Below are positions 20,057 through 28,517 of a stretch of 64,000 nt of DNA, in pieces. Within the stretch, counting starts at the first letter, position 1. Every line of letters starts with the position of its first letter. Origin of the DNA: Candidatus Didemnitutus sp. (lineage in GTDB: Bacteria > Verrucomicrobiota > Verrucomicrobiia > Opitutales > Opitutaceae); contig JAHCAY010000002.1 in the NCBI GenBank assembly GCA_019634575.1, forward strand, positions 230,897-294,896, in the 5' to 3' direction. The notes beneath the pieces are model-generated. The model ran no database searches and was not told the DNA's origin. It was given only the letters and a program-made list of their open reading frames with translations. The translations under genes and the position numbers were made by a program.

Positions 20057-20797
20057 TCAGTGCTGCCGCACGTCGGACTCGATCAGACCGTCGCGCAGGC
20101 GGACGATGCGGCGGGCGTGGCGGGCGATGTCTTCCTCGTGCGTGACGACGATGATCGTGTTGCCTTGCGCGTAGAGGTCCTCGAAGAGCTGCATGATTTC
20201 CTCGCCGGTGCGGGAGTCGAGGTTGCCGGTCGGCTCGTCGGCGAGAATGATCGAGGGATTGTTCACGAGCGCGCGGGCGATGGCGACGCGCTGGCGCTGG
20301 CCGCCGGAGAGCTCGTTGGGCTTGTGGCTCATGCGCTCACCGAGGCCGACGTTCTGCAAAGCGAGGATGGCTTTCTCCCGGCGCTCGTGCGGGCTGATGC
20401 CGGCGTAGATCAGCGGGAGCTCGACGTTGGCGAGCGAGGTGGAGCGCGGGAGGAGGTTGAAGGTCTGGAAGACGAAACCGATCTCGCGATTGCGGATCTC
20501 GGCGAGTTCGTCGTCGGTCATCGCGGAGACGTCCTTGCCGGCGAATTGGTAGTGGCCGCTCGTGGGCGTATCGAGGCAGCCGAGCATGTTCATGAGCGTC
20601 GACTTGCCGGAGCCGGACGGGCCCATGATGGCGAGGTATTCGTTGCGGTGGACCTTGAGGGCGACGCCGCGGAGGGCGTGGACGGTCTCCTCGCCCATGC
20701 GGTAGAGCTTGGTCACGCCTTCGATGTCGATGACGAGCGGACCCGGCGTGCGGTAGGTGCGCGGGTGTGCGGCGGAAGGGACGGGAGCGGTGGACAT
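20057..20797 (-). CDS. ABC transporter ATP-binding protein, MacB/LolD type
   Basis: 246 residues. Walker A is GPSGSGKST, the Q-loop is FVFQTFNLLP, the ABC signature is LSGGQRQRVAIARAL, Walker B is IILADEPTGNLDS and the switch histidine is in VVTHEEDIA. The sequence belongs to the LolD/MacB ATPase group that works with FtsX-type permeases. It should hydrolyse ATP on the cytoplasmic face and drive the two downstream permeases. An N-terminal extension of about 20 residues (MSTAPVPSAAHPRTYRTPGP) is proline-rich and probably disordered. The 70 bases between it and the adaptor gene are largely taken up by a palindromic element. Confidence 0.95.
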   Translation of the reverse strand: MSTAPVPSAAHPRTYRTPGPLVIDIEGVTKLYRMGEETVHALRGVALKVHRNEYLAIMGPSGSGKSTLMNMLGCLDTPTSGHYQFAGKDVSAMTDDELAEIRNREIGFVFQTFNLLPRSTSLANVELPLIYAGISPHERREKAILALQNVGLGERMSHKPNELSGGQRQRVAIARALVNNPSIILADEPTGNLDSRTGEEIMQLFEDLYAQGNTIIVVTHEEDIARHARRIVRLRDGLIESDVRQH

Positions 20798-20810
20798 GGG
20801 TGCGGGAGCG

Positions 20811-20864
20811 GTAGGGCGGCGAGTGGCCTCGCCACCGCGGCGCGGACCGGAGTCCGCGCCCTAC
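20811..20864. repeat. Palindromic repeat with outer stem and two inner hairpins
   Basis: A 54-base element has outer arms GTAGGGC (20811-20817) and GCCCTAC (20858-20864). Inside are two separate hairpins: GGCGAG-tggc-CTCGCC (20818-20833) and GCGCGGAC-cgga-GTCCGCGC (20840-20859). The fold is a three-way junction. It lies between the adaptor and ATPase genes of one operon, so it is transcribed and could affect mRNA stability or relative expression. It is of the REP-like type. Confidence 0.8.
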
Positions 20865-20867
20865 CCG

Positions 20868-22265
20868 TTACTTGTTTTCTTCCTTCTTGGGCGTTTCGAG
20901 CATGACGCGGGCGCCGTCCTTGAGCTTGCGGCTGATGGCGGCGTAGCTGCCGGAGACGACTTCCTCGCCGGCCTTGATGCCGGATTTCACCTCGATGTGG
21001 CTGTTGTCCGCGAGGCCGGTCTCGACCTTGCGCATGACGGCCTTGTCGCCCTGGCGCACGAAGATGACGCGCTGGAGCTTCTCGGCGTCGCGGCGGGCGT
21101 TGCGCTTCTCGGTCTCGACTTCGAGGTCGTTGCCGGAGCGCTCCTTGGCCTCCTTGGATTTCTGCTGTTGGAGTTCCTCGGTGGTCTTGCCGCCCTCGGC
21201 GCGCACGGTGACGGACTGGATCGGCACCGCAACGACGTTGGCGACGGTCTCGGTCTCGATGTCGACCGTGGCGCTCATGCCGGGGCGGAGCGTCACGTCC
21301 TTGTCGGTGATGCGGATCTTGACGAGGAAGTTCGTCACTTCGTCGGAAGCGGAGGCGGCGAGCGCCGCGGCGTTGTTGCTGCTGGAGCCGGACGACAGGG
21401 CGGAACTGGAAATCTCCGCGACCTTGCCTTCGAAACGGCGGCCCGGGAACGCGTCGACCAACACGATCGAGTGGTCGCCGATCTTCACGTTGATGATGTC
21501 GTTCTCGTTGACCTTCACGCGAACCTCCATGTTCGCGAGGTCGGCGATGCGCATGATTTCGGTGCCGGCGAACTGGTTGGTGCCGACGACGCGTTCGCCG
21601 ACTTCGCTGGTGAGGGAGCTGATCGAACCGTCCATCGGGGAGTAGATGGTGGTCTTGTTGAGCTGGTCGCGCGATTGGTCGACCGAACCCTCGGTGCGGC
21701 GGATTTGCGCGAGCGAGGATTCGTAGTCGGCCTTGGCGACGTTGAGGTTGGTCTGGGCGGAGGTGAAGTCCGCGTCCGAGATCAGCTTCTTCTGGTAGAG
21801 ATCGTTCGCCTGCTTGAAGTCCTGCTCGGCTTTCACGAGGCGGGCTTGGCTGAGCACGGAGCTGGCGCGAGCCGAGGCGAGCGAGGCTTCCTGCTGCTCG
21901 AGTTGGGCCTTGTAGAAGTCGGGTTTGATGCGGACGAGCAGGTCGCCCTTCTTGACCGTCTGTCCCTCGACAACGGGGATCTGGATCAATTCGCCGGCGA
22001 CTTCGGGCGAAATCTTCACCTCGGTCTCAGGCTGGACCTTGCCGGTGGCGGTGACGATGTGCGTGATGGTTTTCACAACGGCCTTCTCGACCGTCACCTG
22101 GGTCGGCTTCTCGCCGGCTTTGCCCTTGGCGATGCCGGCGGCGATCACGACGACGAGCACCGCGACGACGCCGAAGATGATCCACAGGCGTTGGCGCGAC
22201 TTCTTTTTGGCCGAGGCGGCGGACGGGACCGCAACGGGCTTGGGGGTGGCGGAGGACATAGTCAT
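20868..22265 (-). CDS. Periplasmic adaptor (membrane fusion protein), MacA/HlyD type
   Basis: 465 residues from the ATG at 22265; an ATG two codons on (MSSATPKP) and one at 22298 are alternatives. One N-terminal membrane helix (LWIIFGVVAVLVVVIAAGIA, about 27-46). The first half of the lipoyl domain (VTATGKVQPETEVKISPEVA) is followed by a coiled-coil hairpin of about 100 residues, then the beta-barrel region. Adaptors of this type bridge an inner-membrane transporter to an outer-membrane channel. No TolC-like gene is in this cluster, so the channel would be encoded elsewhere. Near the C-terminus there is an unusual charged helical insertion (about 355-395, EELQQQKSKEAKERSGNDLE). It is the first gene of the six-gene operon. 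Confidence 0.9.
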   Translation of the reverse strand: MTMSSATPKPVAVPSAASAKKKSRQRLWIIFGVVAVLVVVIAAGIAKGKAGEKPTQVTVEKAVVKTITHIVTATGKVQPETEVKISPEVAGELIQIPVVEGQTVKKGDLLVRIKPDFYKAQLEQQEASLASARASSVLSQARLVKAEQDFKQANDLYQKKLISDADFTSAQTNLNVAKADYESSLAQIRRTEGSVDQSRDQLNKTTIYSPMDGSISSLTSEVGERVVGTNQFAGTEIMRIADLANMEVRVKVNENDIINVKIGDHSIVLVDAFPGRRFEGKVAEISSSALSSGSSSNNAAALAASASDEVTNFLVKIRITDKDVTLRPGMSATVDIETETVANVVAVPIQSVTVRAEGGKTTEELQQQKSKEAKERSGNDLEVETEKRNARRDAEKLQRVIFVRQGDKAVMRKVETGLADNSHIEVKSGIKAGEEVVSGSYAAISRKLKDGARVMLETPKKEENK

Positions 22266-22596
22266 CAGGAGAAAAAGAGGAAAAAATCGACGGAGCATTG
22301 GCCAGAACTATCGGTGCGCGTCGCTCCCGCCGGAAAACACAGAGGGGCCCCGAAGGACCCCTCTGCAACACAACTGATAACTACGAACGAGGGGACTAAA
22401 CGGGACCGCCGCGCGCTTTGAAACGGCATTGCGACGACAGGCGATTACCTTGCGATGAACGGCCCACGATTGCCGTTTTCTGCATCACGAGGCGGGCAAA
22501 GGCCAAAGAACAGGGGAACAACACCCGAAGCCCACCCGAGTCGCAGCTGTTTTGGGACAAACGGCCCGGCGCCGGGATGGACGGGGCGCGCCCGGC
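22266..22596 (-). promoter_or_regulatory. Leader region of the adaptor-ABC-TPR operon with hairpin
   Basis: This gap lies between the end of the LytTR regulator and the adaptor gene, both on the minus strand. It contains a hairpin with arms AGAGGGG (22341-22347) and CCCCTCT (22358-22364), plausibly a terminator for the regulator gene or a leader hairpin of the transporter operon. The operon promoter should be here; I found no confident -35/-10 pair and no open frame that looks coding. Confidence 0.45.
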
Positions 22597-23448
22597 TCAG
22601 AGCGCCGAACGCATCAATTCCTCCAGTCGATCATGATAGCCGCGGCTCAGCCGCAGCTTCGTGCCGTCGTGGAGGATCACCGCGTATTCACCGGCGAACG
22701 AGGGGCTGAGCTTCTTCACGCGATCGATGTTCACGATCGTCGAACGATGGATGCGGATGAAGCGCTTGGAATCGAGCCGGTCCTCGAGATTCGCCATCGT
22801 CTCGCGCAACAGGTGCACGCGCCCGCCGGCGTGGAACTTCATGTAGTCGCCCTCCGCCTCGATCCAGTCGATCTCCTCGGCCTTGATGAAATAAATCTCG
22901 CCGCCCGAACGCAGCAGCACGCGCTCGCGCGTGATCGCCTCCTGCGAGGCGCTGCCCTCCGCCGCCGCCGGCTTGGCCGGCGCCAAGCTGCCCGTCGCGA
23001 CGCTCGCAGCCACCGCCCCGGCATTGGCCTGCAAATGCTGGAGCAACTTCGCCAGCTCCGCGCTCAACGCATCCGTCTGGCGCCGGATCAGCTCGGACTT
23101 GGCCCGCCGCAACGCCGCCGCGAAACGGTCGTCCTCGAACGGCTTCAACAGGTAATCCACCGCGTTCACCTCGAACGCCTGCAACGCATGCTGGTCGCGC
23201 GAGGTGACGAAAATCACCGCCGGCGGCCGCGGCCCGAGCGCCTCGAGCACCTTGAAGCCGCCCATCTCCGGCATCTGCACATCGAGGAAAATCAGGTCCG
23301 GCTTCTCCGCCGCCACCTGCCGCACAGCCTCCGCGCCCGACGCCGCCTCGCCCACCACCAGGACGTCGTGATCCCGCTCGAGCAAACGCACGATCCGCCG
23401 GCGCGCGGCCGACTCATCGTCGACGACCAGAATGCGAATCTTGTTCAT
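22597..23448 (-). CDS. LytTR-family response regulator
   Basis: 283 residues. The receiver domain covers residues 1-120: acidic pair VVDDE near residues 8-12, phospho-acceptor Asp56 in IFLDVQMPEMGG, Thr in FVTSRD and Lys in YLLKPFEDD. A linker of about 50 residues (Ala-rich) leads to a LytTR DNA-binding domain from about residue 175, with DWIEAEGDYMKFHAGG and IRIHRSTIVNIDRVKKL. It binds direct repeats as a phosphorylated dimer in studied relatives. No LytS/AlgZ-type histidine kinase gene is adjacent, so the partner is elsewhere. It lies immediately upstream of the adaptor-ABC-TPR operon on the same strand and may control it. The start at 23448 (MNKIRILVVDD) is fixed by the receiver domain. 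Confidence 0.94.
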   Translation of the reverse strand: MNKIRILVVDDESAARRRIVRLLERDHDVLVVGEAASGAEAVRQVAAEKPDLIFLDVQMPEMGGFKVLEALGPRPPAVIFVTSRDQHALQAFEVNAVDYLLKPFEDDRFAAALRRAKSELIRRQTDALSAELAKLLQHLQANAGAVAASVATGSLAPAKPAAAEGSASQEAITRERVLLRSGGEIYFIKAEEIDWIEAEGDYMKFHAGGRVHLLRETMANLEDRLDSKRFIRIHRSTIVNIDRVKKLSPSFAGEYAVILHDGTKLRLSRGYHDRLEELMRSAL

Positions 23449-23644
23449 GCGTCCGCGACGATCCGGCGCGACGACACGCAACACAGCAGCACGGGCGCCA
23501 GGGACGGCGAACGGGGGGCACGGGGCTTGGTCATGTCTACGCGGGCTTGTGCGTCCGAGCTTCCACGGACTCAAGCGGATAAATTTTCCCGAAAGTGGGA
23601 CACGCCACGCCACTGATTTTGTCATACCGCCCGACCCGAGAAAA

Positions 23645-24658
23645 TCAGCGCCGACCGAACCGACCGATCGCCACTGCCGCCGGCCAAGCCGCATCCGATC
23701 CCGCCAGCACTTCGCGCCAAACGCGCGCGAGCCACGGCGCGCACAAGGCGCCTTTCGATCCGAGCGCGCCGAAAAATCCCATCCGCAAACCTTCGCGCCA
23801 GCCGATCCCCGGCAGCCGATCCGACAAACCCAACCGCACCCCCACCCGCTGCTCGATCACCGCCAGCTCGCCGGCCACCAGCTCGCACGCCTCAGCAAGC
23901 AACCGCTCCCGCGCCGCCGCAGTCGGCACGTCATCCTCCACACCGCGCTCGTAGGTCGCGCCGATGCGAGCTCCACTGCCGCCATCCGGCAACACCCACG
24001 TGCCGCGACTCACCGCCTCGCCCGCCGCGAGCTCCGCACCGCGCACGTGCACGATCTCGCCCTTCGCCGCCTCGAACGGCAACTCGGCAAACCACCCGCG
24101 CGCCAGCGCGCCCGCGCCGGTGCAAAGGATCGCCGCCGCGAACCTTTCGCCGCGCCACGTCACGCCCGTCGCATCCGCCGCCAGCTCCTCGCGCTGCACC
24201 GCCGCTGCGCACAACTCGCCGCGCGCGCTCCAGCGGGCCGCGGCCGTTTCGAGCAACGCGGGCAAGTCCACCCACGCCGCCCCGCGAATCGCCAATCCAC
24301 CCTCGCCCGCCATCGCGAACGGCGCCAGCTCGCCGCTCGCGAGTTTCTTCGCCGCGCGCGCCGCTTCGATATCGCCGGCCAACAACCGCCGCAACCGCAG
24401 CGGATGCCACAACTCGACGCCGAGCCGCGCGCCCGCCGCGCGATACCATTGCTCCGCGAACGGCAGCAATTCCTCCACCCGCCACGCCTTCACGAAGCGC
24501 TGACCCGAGATTGGATTCACCAACCCCGCCGCCACGCGCGACGCCGCGCGGGCGTGGCCTTCGCTCGCGATGACAAAAGGAATGCCCGCCGCCTCCAGCT
24601 CCAGCGCGAGCGCCGTGCCGGCGAGCCCCTGGCCCACGATCAGCACGCGCCCGCTCAT
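23645..24658 (-). CDS. FAD-dependent oxidoreductase, DAO family
   Basis: 337 residues. The dinucleotide-binding motif is at the very N-terminus (VLIVGQGLAGTALALELE) and is followed by GLVNPISGQRFVKAWRVEEL. A second FAD contact region is AAAILCTGAGA near residue 180, and the C-terminal GIGWREGLRMGFFGALGSKG fits the closing part of D-amino-acid-oxidase-like (DAO) enzymes, the group that includes ThiO and the MnmC C-terminal domain. Substrate is unknown; the short length and lack of a membrane anchor suggest a soluble amine or amino-acid oxidase. Its start is 4 bases from the stop of the glucokinase gene, so the two are co-transcribed. Confidence 0.82.
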   Translation of the reverse strand: MSGRVLIVGQGLAGTALALELEAAGIPFVIASEGHARAASRVAAGLVNPISGQRFVKAWRVEELLPFAEQWYRAAGARLGVELWHPLRLRRLLAGDIEAARAAKKLASGELAPFAMAGEGGLAIRGAAWVDLPALLETAAARWSARGELCAAAVQREELAADATGVTWRGERFAAAILCTGAGALARGWFAELPFEAAKGEIVHVRGAELAAGEAVSRGTWVLPDGGSGARIGATYERGVEDDVPTAAARERLLAEACELVAGELAVIEQRVGVRLGLSDRLPGIGWREGLRMGFFGALGSKGALCAPWLARVWREVLAGSDAAWPAAVAIGRFGRR

Positions 24659-24662
24659 CGGC

Positions 24663-25391
24663 TCACTCGCCCGCCAGCGCGGCGCCGACGATGCCGGCGT
24701 CGTTGTGCAGCTTGGCCGGCACGACCTTCGCGCGCGTATGCAGGAGCTTGAACCACATGCGGTGATCCTGGCTCACGCCGCCGCCGATGATGATCAACTC
24801 CGGCGAAAACAGACGCTCCACAACGCGCAGGTAGACGTTCACGCGATCCGTCCATTCCTTCCAATCGAGATCGAGCTTCGTCTTCACGGCCGCCGACGCG
24901 AATTTCTCGATCGGCTCGCCCTCCCACGGCACATGGCCGAGCTCGGCGTTCGGGAAAAGTTGCCCGCGATAAAACAGCGCCGAACCGATGCCCGTGCCGA
25001 ACGTCAACATCAGCACCGTGCCGTCGCGCCCCTTGCCCGCTCCGAAACGCATCTCGGCGAGTCCGGCGGCGTCGGCATCGTTCACGACGCCCACCTTGCA
25101 ACCGGTCGCCTTGGAGAAAATCTTCACGCCGTTCTGCTTCTCCCACTCGTCGCCGAGATTGCCGACCGCGTCGATGCGCTCGTCGAGGATGATGCCCGGA
25201 AAACCGATGCCGATGCGACCCTTCCATTTGAAGTGCGCGACGATCTGCCGCGCCGCGGCCAAGCCCTCGCCTCGCGGACACGGACTGGCAACCGGCACGC
25301 GAAAACGTTCCGCGAGCAACCGGCCCGTCTTGATGTCCACGGGCGCGGCCTTGAAGGACGAGCCACCGATGTCGATGCCGAGAACTTTCAT
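24663..25391 (-). CDS. ppgK: Polyphosphate glucokinase, ROK family
   Basis: 242 residues, the usual length for bacterial PPGK. N-terminal phosphate motif VLGIDIGGSSFKAAPVD; second phosphate region LMLTFGTGIGSALFYRGQL; substrate-binding ELGHVPWEGEPIEKF; adenosine-site region ELIIIGGGVSQDHR. The lack of the zinc-cysteine motif of sugar-sensing ROK repressors and the short C-terminus favour PPGK, which phosphorylates glucose from inorganic polyphosphate or ATP. It sits between a SlyD-like gene and an oxidoreductase in a compact minus-strand run (gaps of 45 and 4 bases). The start at 25391 (MKVLGIDIGG) is chosen over the longer frame to 25433. Confidence 0.88.
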   Translation of the reverse strand: MKVLGIDIGGSSFKAAPVDIKTGRLLAERFRVPVASPCPRGEGLAAARQIVAHFKWKGRIGIGFPGIILDERIDAVGNLGDEWEKQNGVKIFSKATGCKVGVVNDADAAGLAEMRFGAGKGRDGTVLMLTFGTGIGSALFYRGQLFPNAELGHVPWEGEPIEKFASAAVKTKLDLDWKEWTDRVNVYLRVVERLFSPELIIIGGGVSQDHRMWFKLLHTRAKVVPAKLHNDAGIVGAALAGE

Positions 25392-25436
25392 GAGGGAAAT
25401 TGCCGACCGTAGTAATCCCGACCTCGCGCGCAATCC

Positions 25437-25892
25437 TCAGCTGTCCGCTTTGACACGGCCCAATTCCGCCGCCGTCGCCGGGCGCTCCGCCACCAACTCG
25501 ACGTCGAAATGCAGCGTCGCGCCCGCGAGGGGGTGATTCGCGTCCAGCGTCACTTGGTCGCCCTCGACCGCCGCGACTGTCACGACCGGCGCATGGCGAT
25601 CCTGTCCGGCCAGAAATTGGTCGCCCACGCTCACCTCGCCGTCGATCGGCAGGCTCGCACGCGGCACGCGCTGCACCAACGCCTCCTCCCGCACGCCGTA
25701 ACCGAGCTCCGGCGGCACCGCGACGTTCCGGCGCTCGCCGGCGGCCATGGCGCGGAGTTCCTTTTCGAGACCCGGCACGATTTCCTGCGCCCCCTCGAGA
25801 AAACTCAGCGGCTCGCCGCCGCCGCGCGACGTGTCGAGCACGCGCCCGTTCGCATCGCGCAAGGTGTAGTGGAAAGTCAGGACTCTAGTCAT
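25437..25892 (-). CDS. FKBP-type peptidyl-prolyl isomerase, SlyD-like
   Basis: 151 residues. The FKBP part starts VLTFHYTLRDANGRVLDTSR and has the binding segment LSFLEGAQEIVPGLEKELRA. The insert-in-flap chaperone domain is in the middle (PELGYGVREEALVQRVPRAS), and FKBP returns with DANHPLAGATLHFDVELV, the SlyD signature. It should catalyse cis-trans isomerisation at proline and act as a folding chaperone in the cytosol. The His/Cys-rich metal-binding tail of E. coli SlyD is missing: the protein ends AELGRVKADS. A nickel-delivery role is therefore unlikely. It appears to be the first gene of the run that includes ppgK and the oxidoreductase. Confidence 0.92.
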   Translation of the reverse strand: MTRVLTFHYTLRDANGRVLDTSRGGGEPLSFLEGAQEIVPGLEKELRAMAAGERRNVAVPPELGYGVREEALVQRVPRASLPIDGEVSVGDQFLAGQDRHAPVVTVAAVEGDQVTLDANHPLAGATLHFDVELVAERPATAAELGRVKADS

Positions 25893-25932
25893 GTCGCGCG
25901 AACAACCGCCGAGACCACGCCCCCAGGCAAGC

Positions 25933-28470
25933 TTAGGTTTCTTGCCGCAACACTTCGAGCGGCGGGTGATCGCAGATGCCGCGACTCGAAAGCAGACCGG
26001 TGATCACGGTCACTGCGCTGACCGCTAGCCAGCCGAGCACGAGCACCGCGAGCGACGGCGTGGACCAGCTCATTTTGAAAATGAAACGCGCCAGCCCCCA
26101 GTTCGCGCCGACCGCGAGCACCGCGCCCACCGCCGCGCCGAGCGTGCCGAGCGCGAGATACTCCGCGAGCATGATGCGGTTCACCTGCCGCTTCGTCGCA
26201 CCGAGCGTGCGCAGCAACACGCTCTCGCGCACCCGTTGGCTGCGCCCGATCAGCACCGCGCCCGCGAGCACGATGACACCGGTCACGACGGTGAACAGCG
26301 CGAGAAACTCGACCACGAATGACGCCTTCGCGTAGACGCTGTCGATCGTCTGCAAGATCAGGCCGAGATCGATCGCCGACACGTTCGGATGCTCGCGCAC
26401 CACCGCCTGCTGCACGCGCGCCGAGACGCCCGAGTCGCTCGCCCGCAGCGCCATGACATGGAACTTCGGCGCGCCTTCGAGCACGCCTTCGGGGAACACC
26501 ACGAAGAAATTCGGCGCCAACCGCTGCCACTCGACCTGCCGCAGGCTGCCGACGACCGTCTTCACCGGCACGCCCTGCACATCGAATTCGATCTTATCGC
26601 CGAGCGTCACGCCGAGTTCGCGCGCGAGGCTTTCCTCCAGCGAAACCGGCACATCCTCCGCGCCGGCCGGCGCGTGTCCTTCGAACTTGCCCGCGACCAC
26701 CCGCTCGGTGTCGGCGAGTTGCCCGCGATAAGTCGACCGATATTCGCGCCGCACGGTCCACGCCGCGACGCGCGCCGATTTGTCCTTCAACACCTCCGCG
26801 ATCGGCCGGCCTTTGAGCGCGCTGATGCGCATCGTCACGATCGGCGCCTGCGCGCGCACCGGTGCGCCGTTGTCCGCAACGATCTTCGCCACGGACTCGA
26901 CCTGATCGTCTTGGATGTCGAACAGCATCAGGTTCGGCCGGTCGCCGCCGCCCATCACGCGCAATTGTCCGAGCAACGTGTCGCGCGTGAGGTAGAGCGT
27001 CATCATCAGGAACGTGCCCATGCCCAGCGATACGAGCAGCAGCACCGTGCGGTTGTTCGGCCGGTAAAGATTCGCCACGCCCTGCCGCCACGCGAACGGC
27101 AGCCGCCGCAAATTCAACCGCTGCGCGACCCACGCGATCAGTTTCGCGATTCCGCCCAGCACCGCAAATCCCACGAACAACGCGCCCGCGAAACCCACGC
27201 CCCATGCCACACGCCCGGTTTGCAGAATCGCGAACGCGAACACGATGCCGACGATCACGACCATGAGCGCCACGCGGAGCCAGTCGACGCGCGCCGCGCC
27301 GCCGTTGTCCGCGAACGCCGAGCGGATCGCGAGCAGCGGCGACACACGCCGCACCTCGAGCAGCGGCAGCAAGGCGAACAGCACGCTGATCAACACGCCC
27401 GCTCCGACGCCACTCGCGACCGACTTCCACGAAACGAAGAACTCGAACGAGAACGGCAGGAAATCCCGCAGGAACACCGGCAACACCAGCTGCGCCCCGA
27501 TGCCCAGCACTGCGCCGCCGAGCGCGCCCACGAGACCGAGCCCCACGCCCTGCACGAGGTAGATCGCGAACGCCTTGCCCGCGCTCGCGCCGAGACAACG
27601 CAGCACCGCGACGGTCGGAATCTTCTGCCGCACGTGCGCATGCACGGCGCTCGCCACGCCGATTGCGCCGAGAAACAGCGACGCGAAGCCGACGAGCATG
27701 AGGAACGAATTCACGTTCTGGATCGCGCCGCCGAGCTCGCGCTTGCGCTCCTCGACCGTGTCGAAACCCAACCGCAACTCGCGGAAACGGTCGCGCAAAT
27801 CGCGCACCATTTTCTCAACGTCGGTGTTCGCGGGGAACTTCAAATAAACGCGGTAACGCGCGAGGCTGCCTTGCTTGAGCAAGCCGGTTTCCTGCACCGC
27901 CGCCAGCGGGATGAACACGCGCGGCGCGAGCGTCGTCACGCCCGCGGCCGATTCGCCCGGCACCTTCAGCAAACCGCCTGCGACGCGAAACTCGCCCGCG
28001 CCGAGCTTGATCGGGTCGCCGGATTTCAGGCCGTATTGGACGGCGATGCCTTCCTCGACAATGGCGCGCGCGCCGTTCGCGAGCTGGGCGCGGGCATCCG
28101 CCGGCTCGGTGCTGAATTCGCCGTAGAACGGAAACGCGCCCTGCAACGCACGCACTTGCACCAGCCGCGTGGCGCCGCCGGCGGTCGGCGCGACGAGCAT
28201 CGAGTTGAACGCGATCTCGCGCGCCTGCTCGCCGCCGAGGCCGGCGATGAATTTCTCCGCCTCCGGCGTCAGCGCGGCGCGCGAAGTGATGACGAGGTCG
28301 GCGCCGAGCAGCGACTTGGTCTGATCCTCGATCGCGCCGCGGAGATTGTCGCGCAGCGAGCCCACCGCCACGAGCGCCGCGACGCCGAGCACCACTGCGA
28401 GCGAGAACAACAGCAATCGCCGCCGCGAAGCCCGCGTATCGCGCCAGGCCATTTTGAGGATGAAGTTCAT
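25933..28470 (-). CDS. ABC transporter permease, YbbP-like with two FtsX domains
   Basis: 845 residues. N-terminal helix after MNFILKMAWRDTRASRRR, then a periplasmic region to about 240. The first FtsX block (around 250-400) includes GVASAVHAHVRQKIPTVAVL. A pair of helices lies near 415-450, a second periplasmic region at 490-710, and a final FtsX block with SQRVRESVLLRTLGATKRQV. The ten-helix layout with duplicated FtsX domains is that of YbbP permeases. The cognate ATPase gene is upstream on the same strand, and tesA-like lies divergently beyond it, the same arrangement as ybbP-ybbA/tesA in E. coli. The function is proposed to be envelope lipid or lipoprotein handling, but is not settled. 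A GxxExxY gene separates it from its ATPase. Confidence 0.9.
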   Translation of the reverse strand: MNFILKMAWRDTRASRRRLLLFSLAVVLGVAALVAVGSLRDNLRGAIEDQTKSLLGADLVITSRAALTPEAEKFIAGLGGEQAREIAFNSMLVAPTAGGATRLVQVRALQGAFPFYGEFSTEPADARAQLANGARAIVEEGIAVQYGLKSGDPIKLGAGEFRVAGGLLKVPGESAAGVTTLAPRVFIPLAAVQETGLLKQGSLARYRVYLKFPANTDVEKMVRDLRDRFRELRLGFDTVEERKRELGGAIQNVNSFLMLVGFASLFLGAIGVASAVHAHVRQKIPTVAVLRCLGASAGKAFAIYLVQGVGLGLVGALGGAVLGIGAQLVLPVFLRDFLPFSFEFFVSWKSVASGVGAGVLISVLFALLPLLEVRRVSPLLAIRSAFADNGGAARVDWLRVALMVVIVGIVFAFAILQTGRVAWGVGFAGALFVGFAVLGGIAKLIAWVAQRLNLRRLPFAWRQGVANLYRPNNRTVLLLVSLGMGTFLMMTLYLTRDTLLGQLRVMGGGDRPNLMLFDIQDDQVESVAKIVADNGAPVRAQAPIVTMRISALKGRPIAEVLKDKSARVAAWTVRREYRSTYRGQLADTERVVAGKFEGHAPAGAEDVPVSLEESLARELGVTLGDKIEFDVQGVPVKTVVGSLRQVEWQRLAPNFFVVFPEGVLEGAPKFHVMALRASDSGVSARVQQAVVREHPNVSAIDLGLILQTIDSVYAKASFVVEFLALFTVVTGVIVLAGAVLIGRSQRVRESVLLRTLGATKRQVNRIMLAEYLALGTLGAAVGAVLAVGANWGLARFIFKMSWSTPSLAVLVLGWLAVSAVTVITGLLSSRGICDHPPLEVLRQET

Positions 28471-28488
28471 GAAGACACAGAGAGTTTA

Positions 28489-28517
28489 CCCACGGAACAC
28501 ACGGATGACACGGAATT
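28489..28517 (+). repeat. Left inverted repeat flanking the GxxExxY gene
   Basis: A 29-base sequence beginning CCCACGGAACACACGGATGA matches the reverse complement of 28901-28929 with a few mismatches. It overlaps only the last codon of the GxxExxY gene and starts 18 bases beyond the first codon of the YbbP-like permease. Confidence 0.7.

Noticed and set aside
17473..22265. Complete MacAB-TolC drug exporter
   Set aside because: There is no TolC-like gene, and the ATPase and permease domains are on separate proteins with two permeases, so the classic MacB fusion does not apply.
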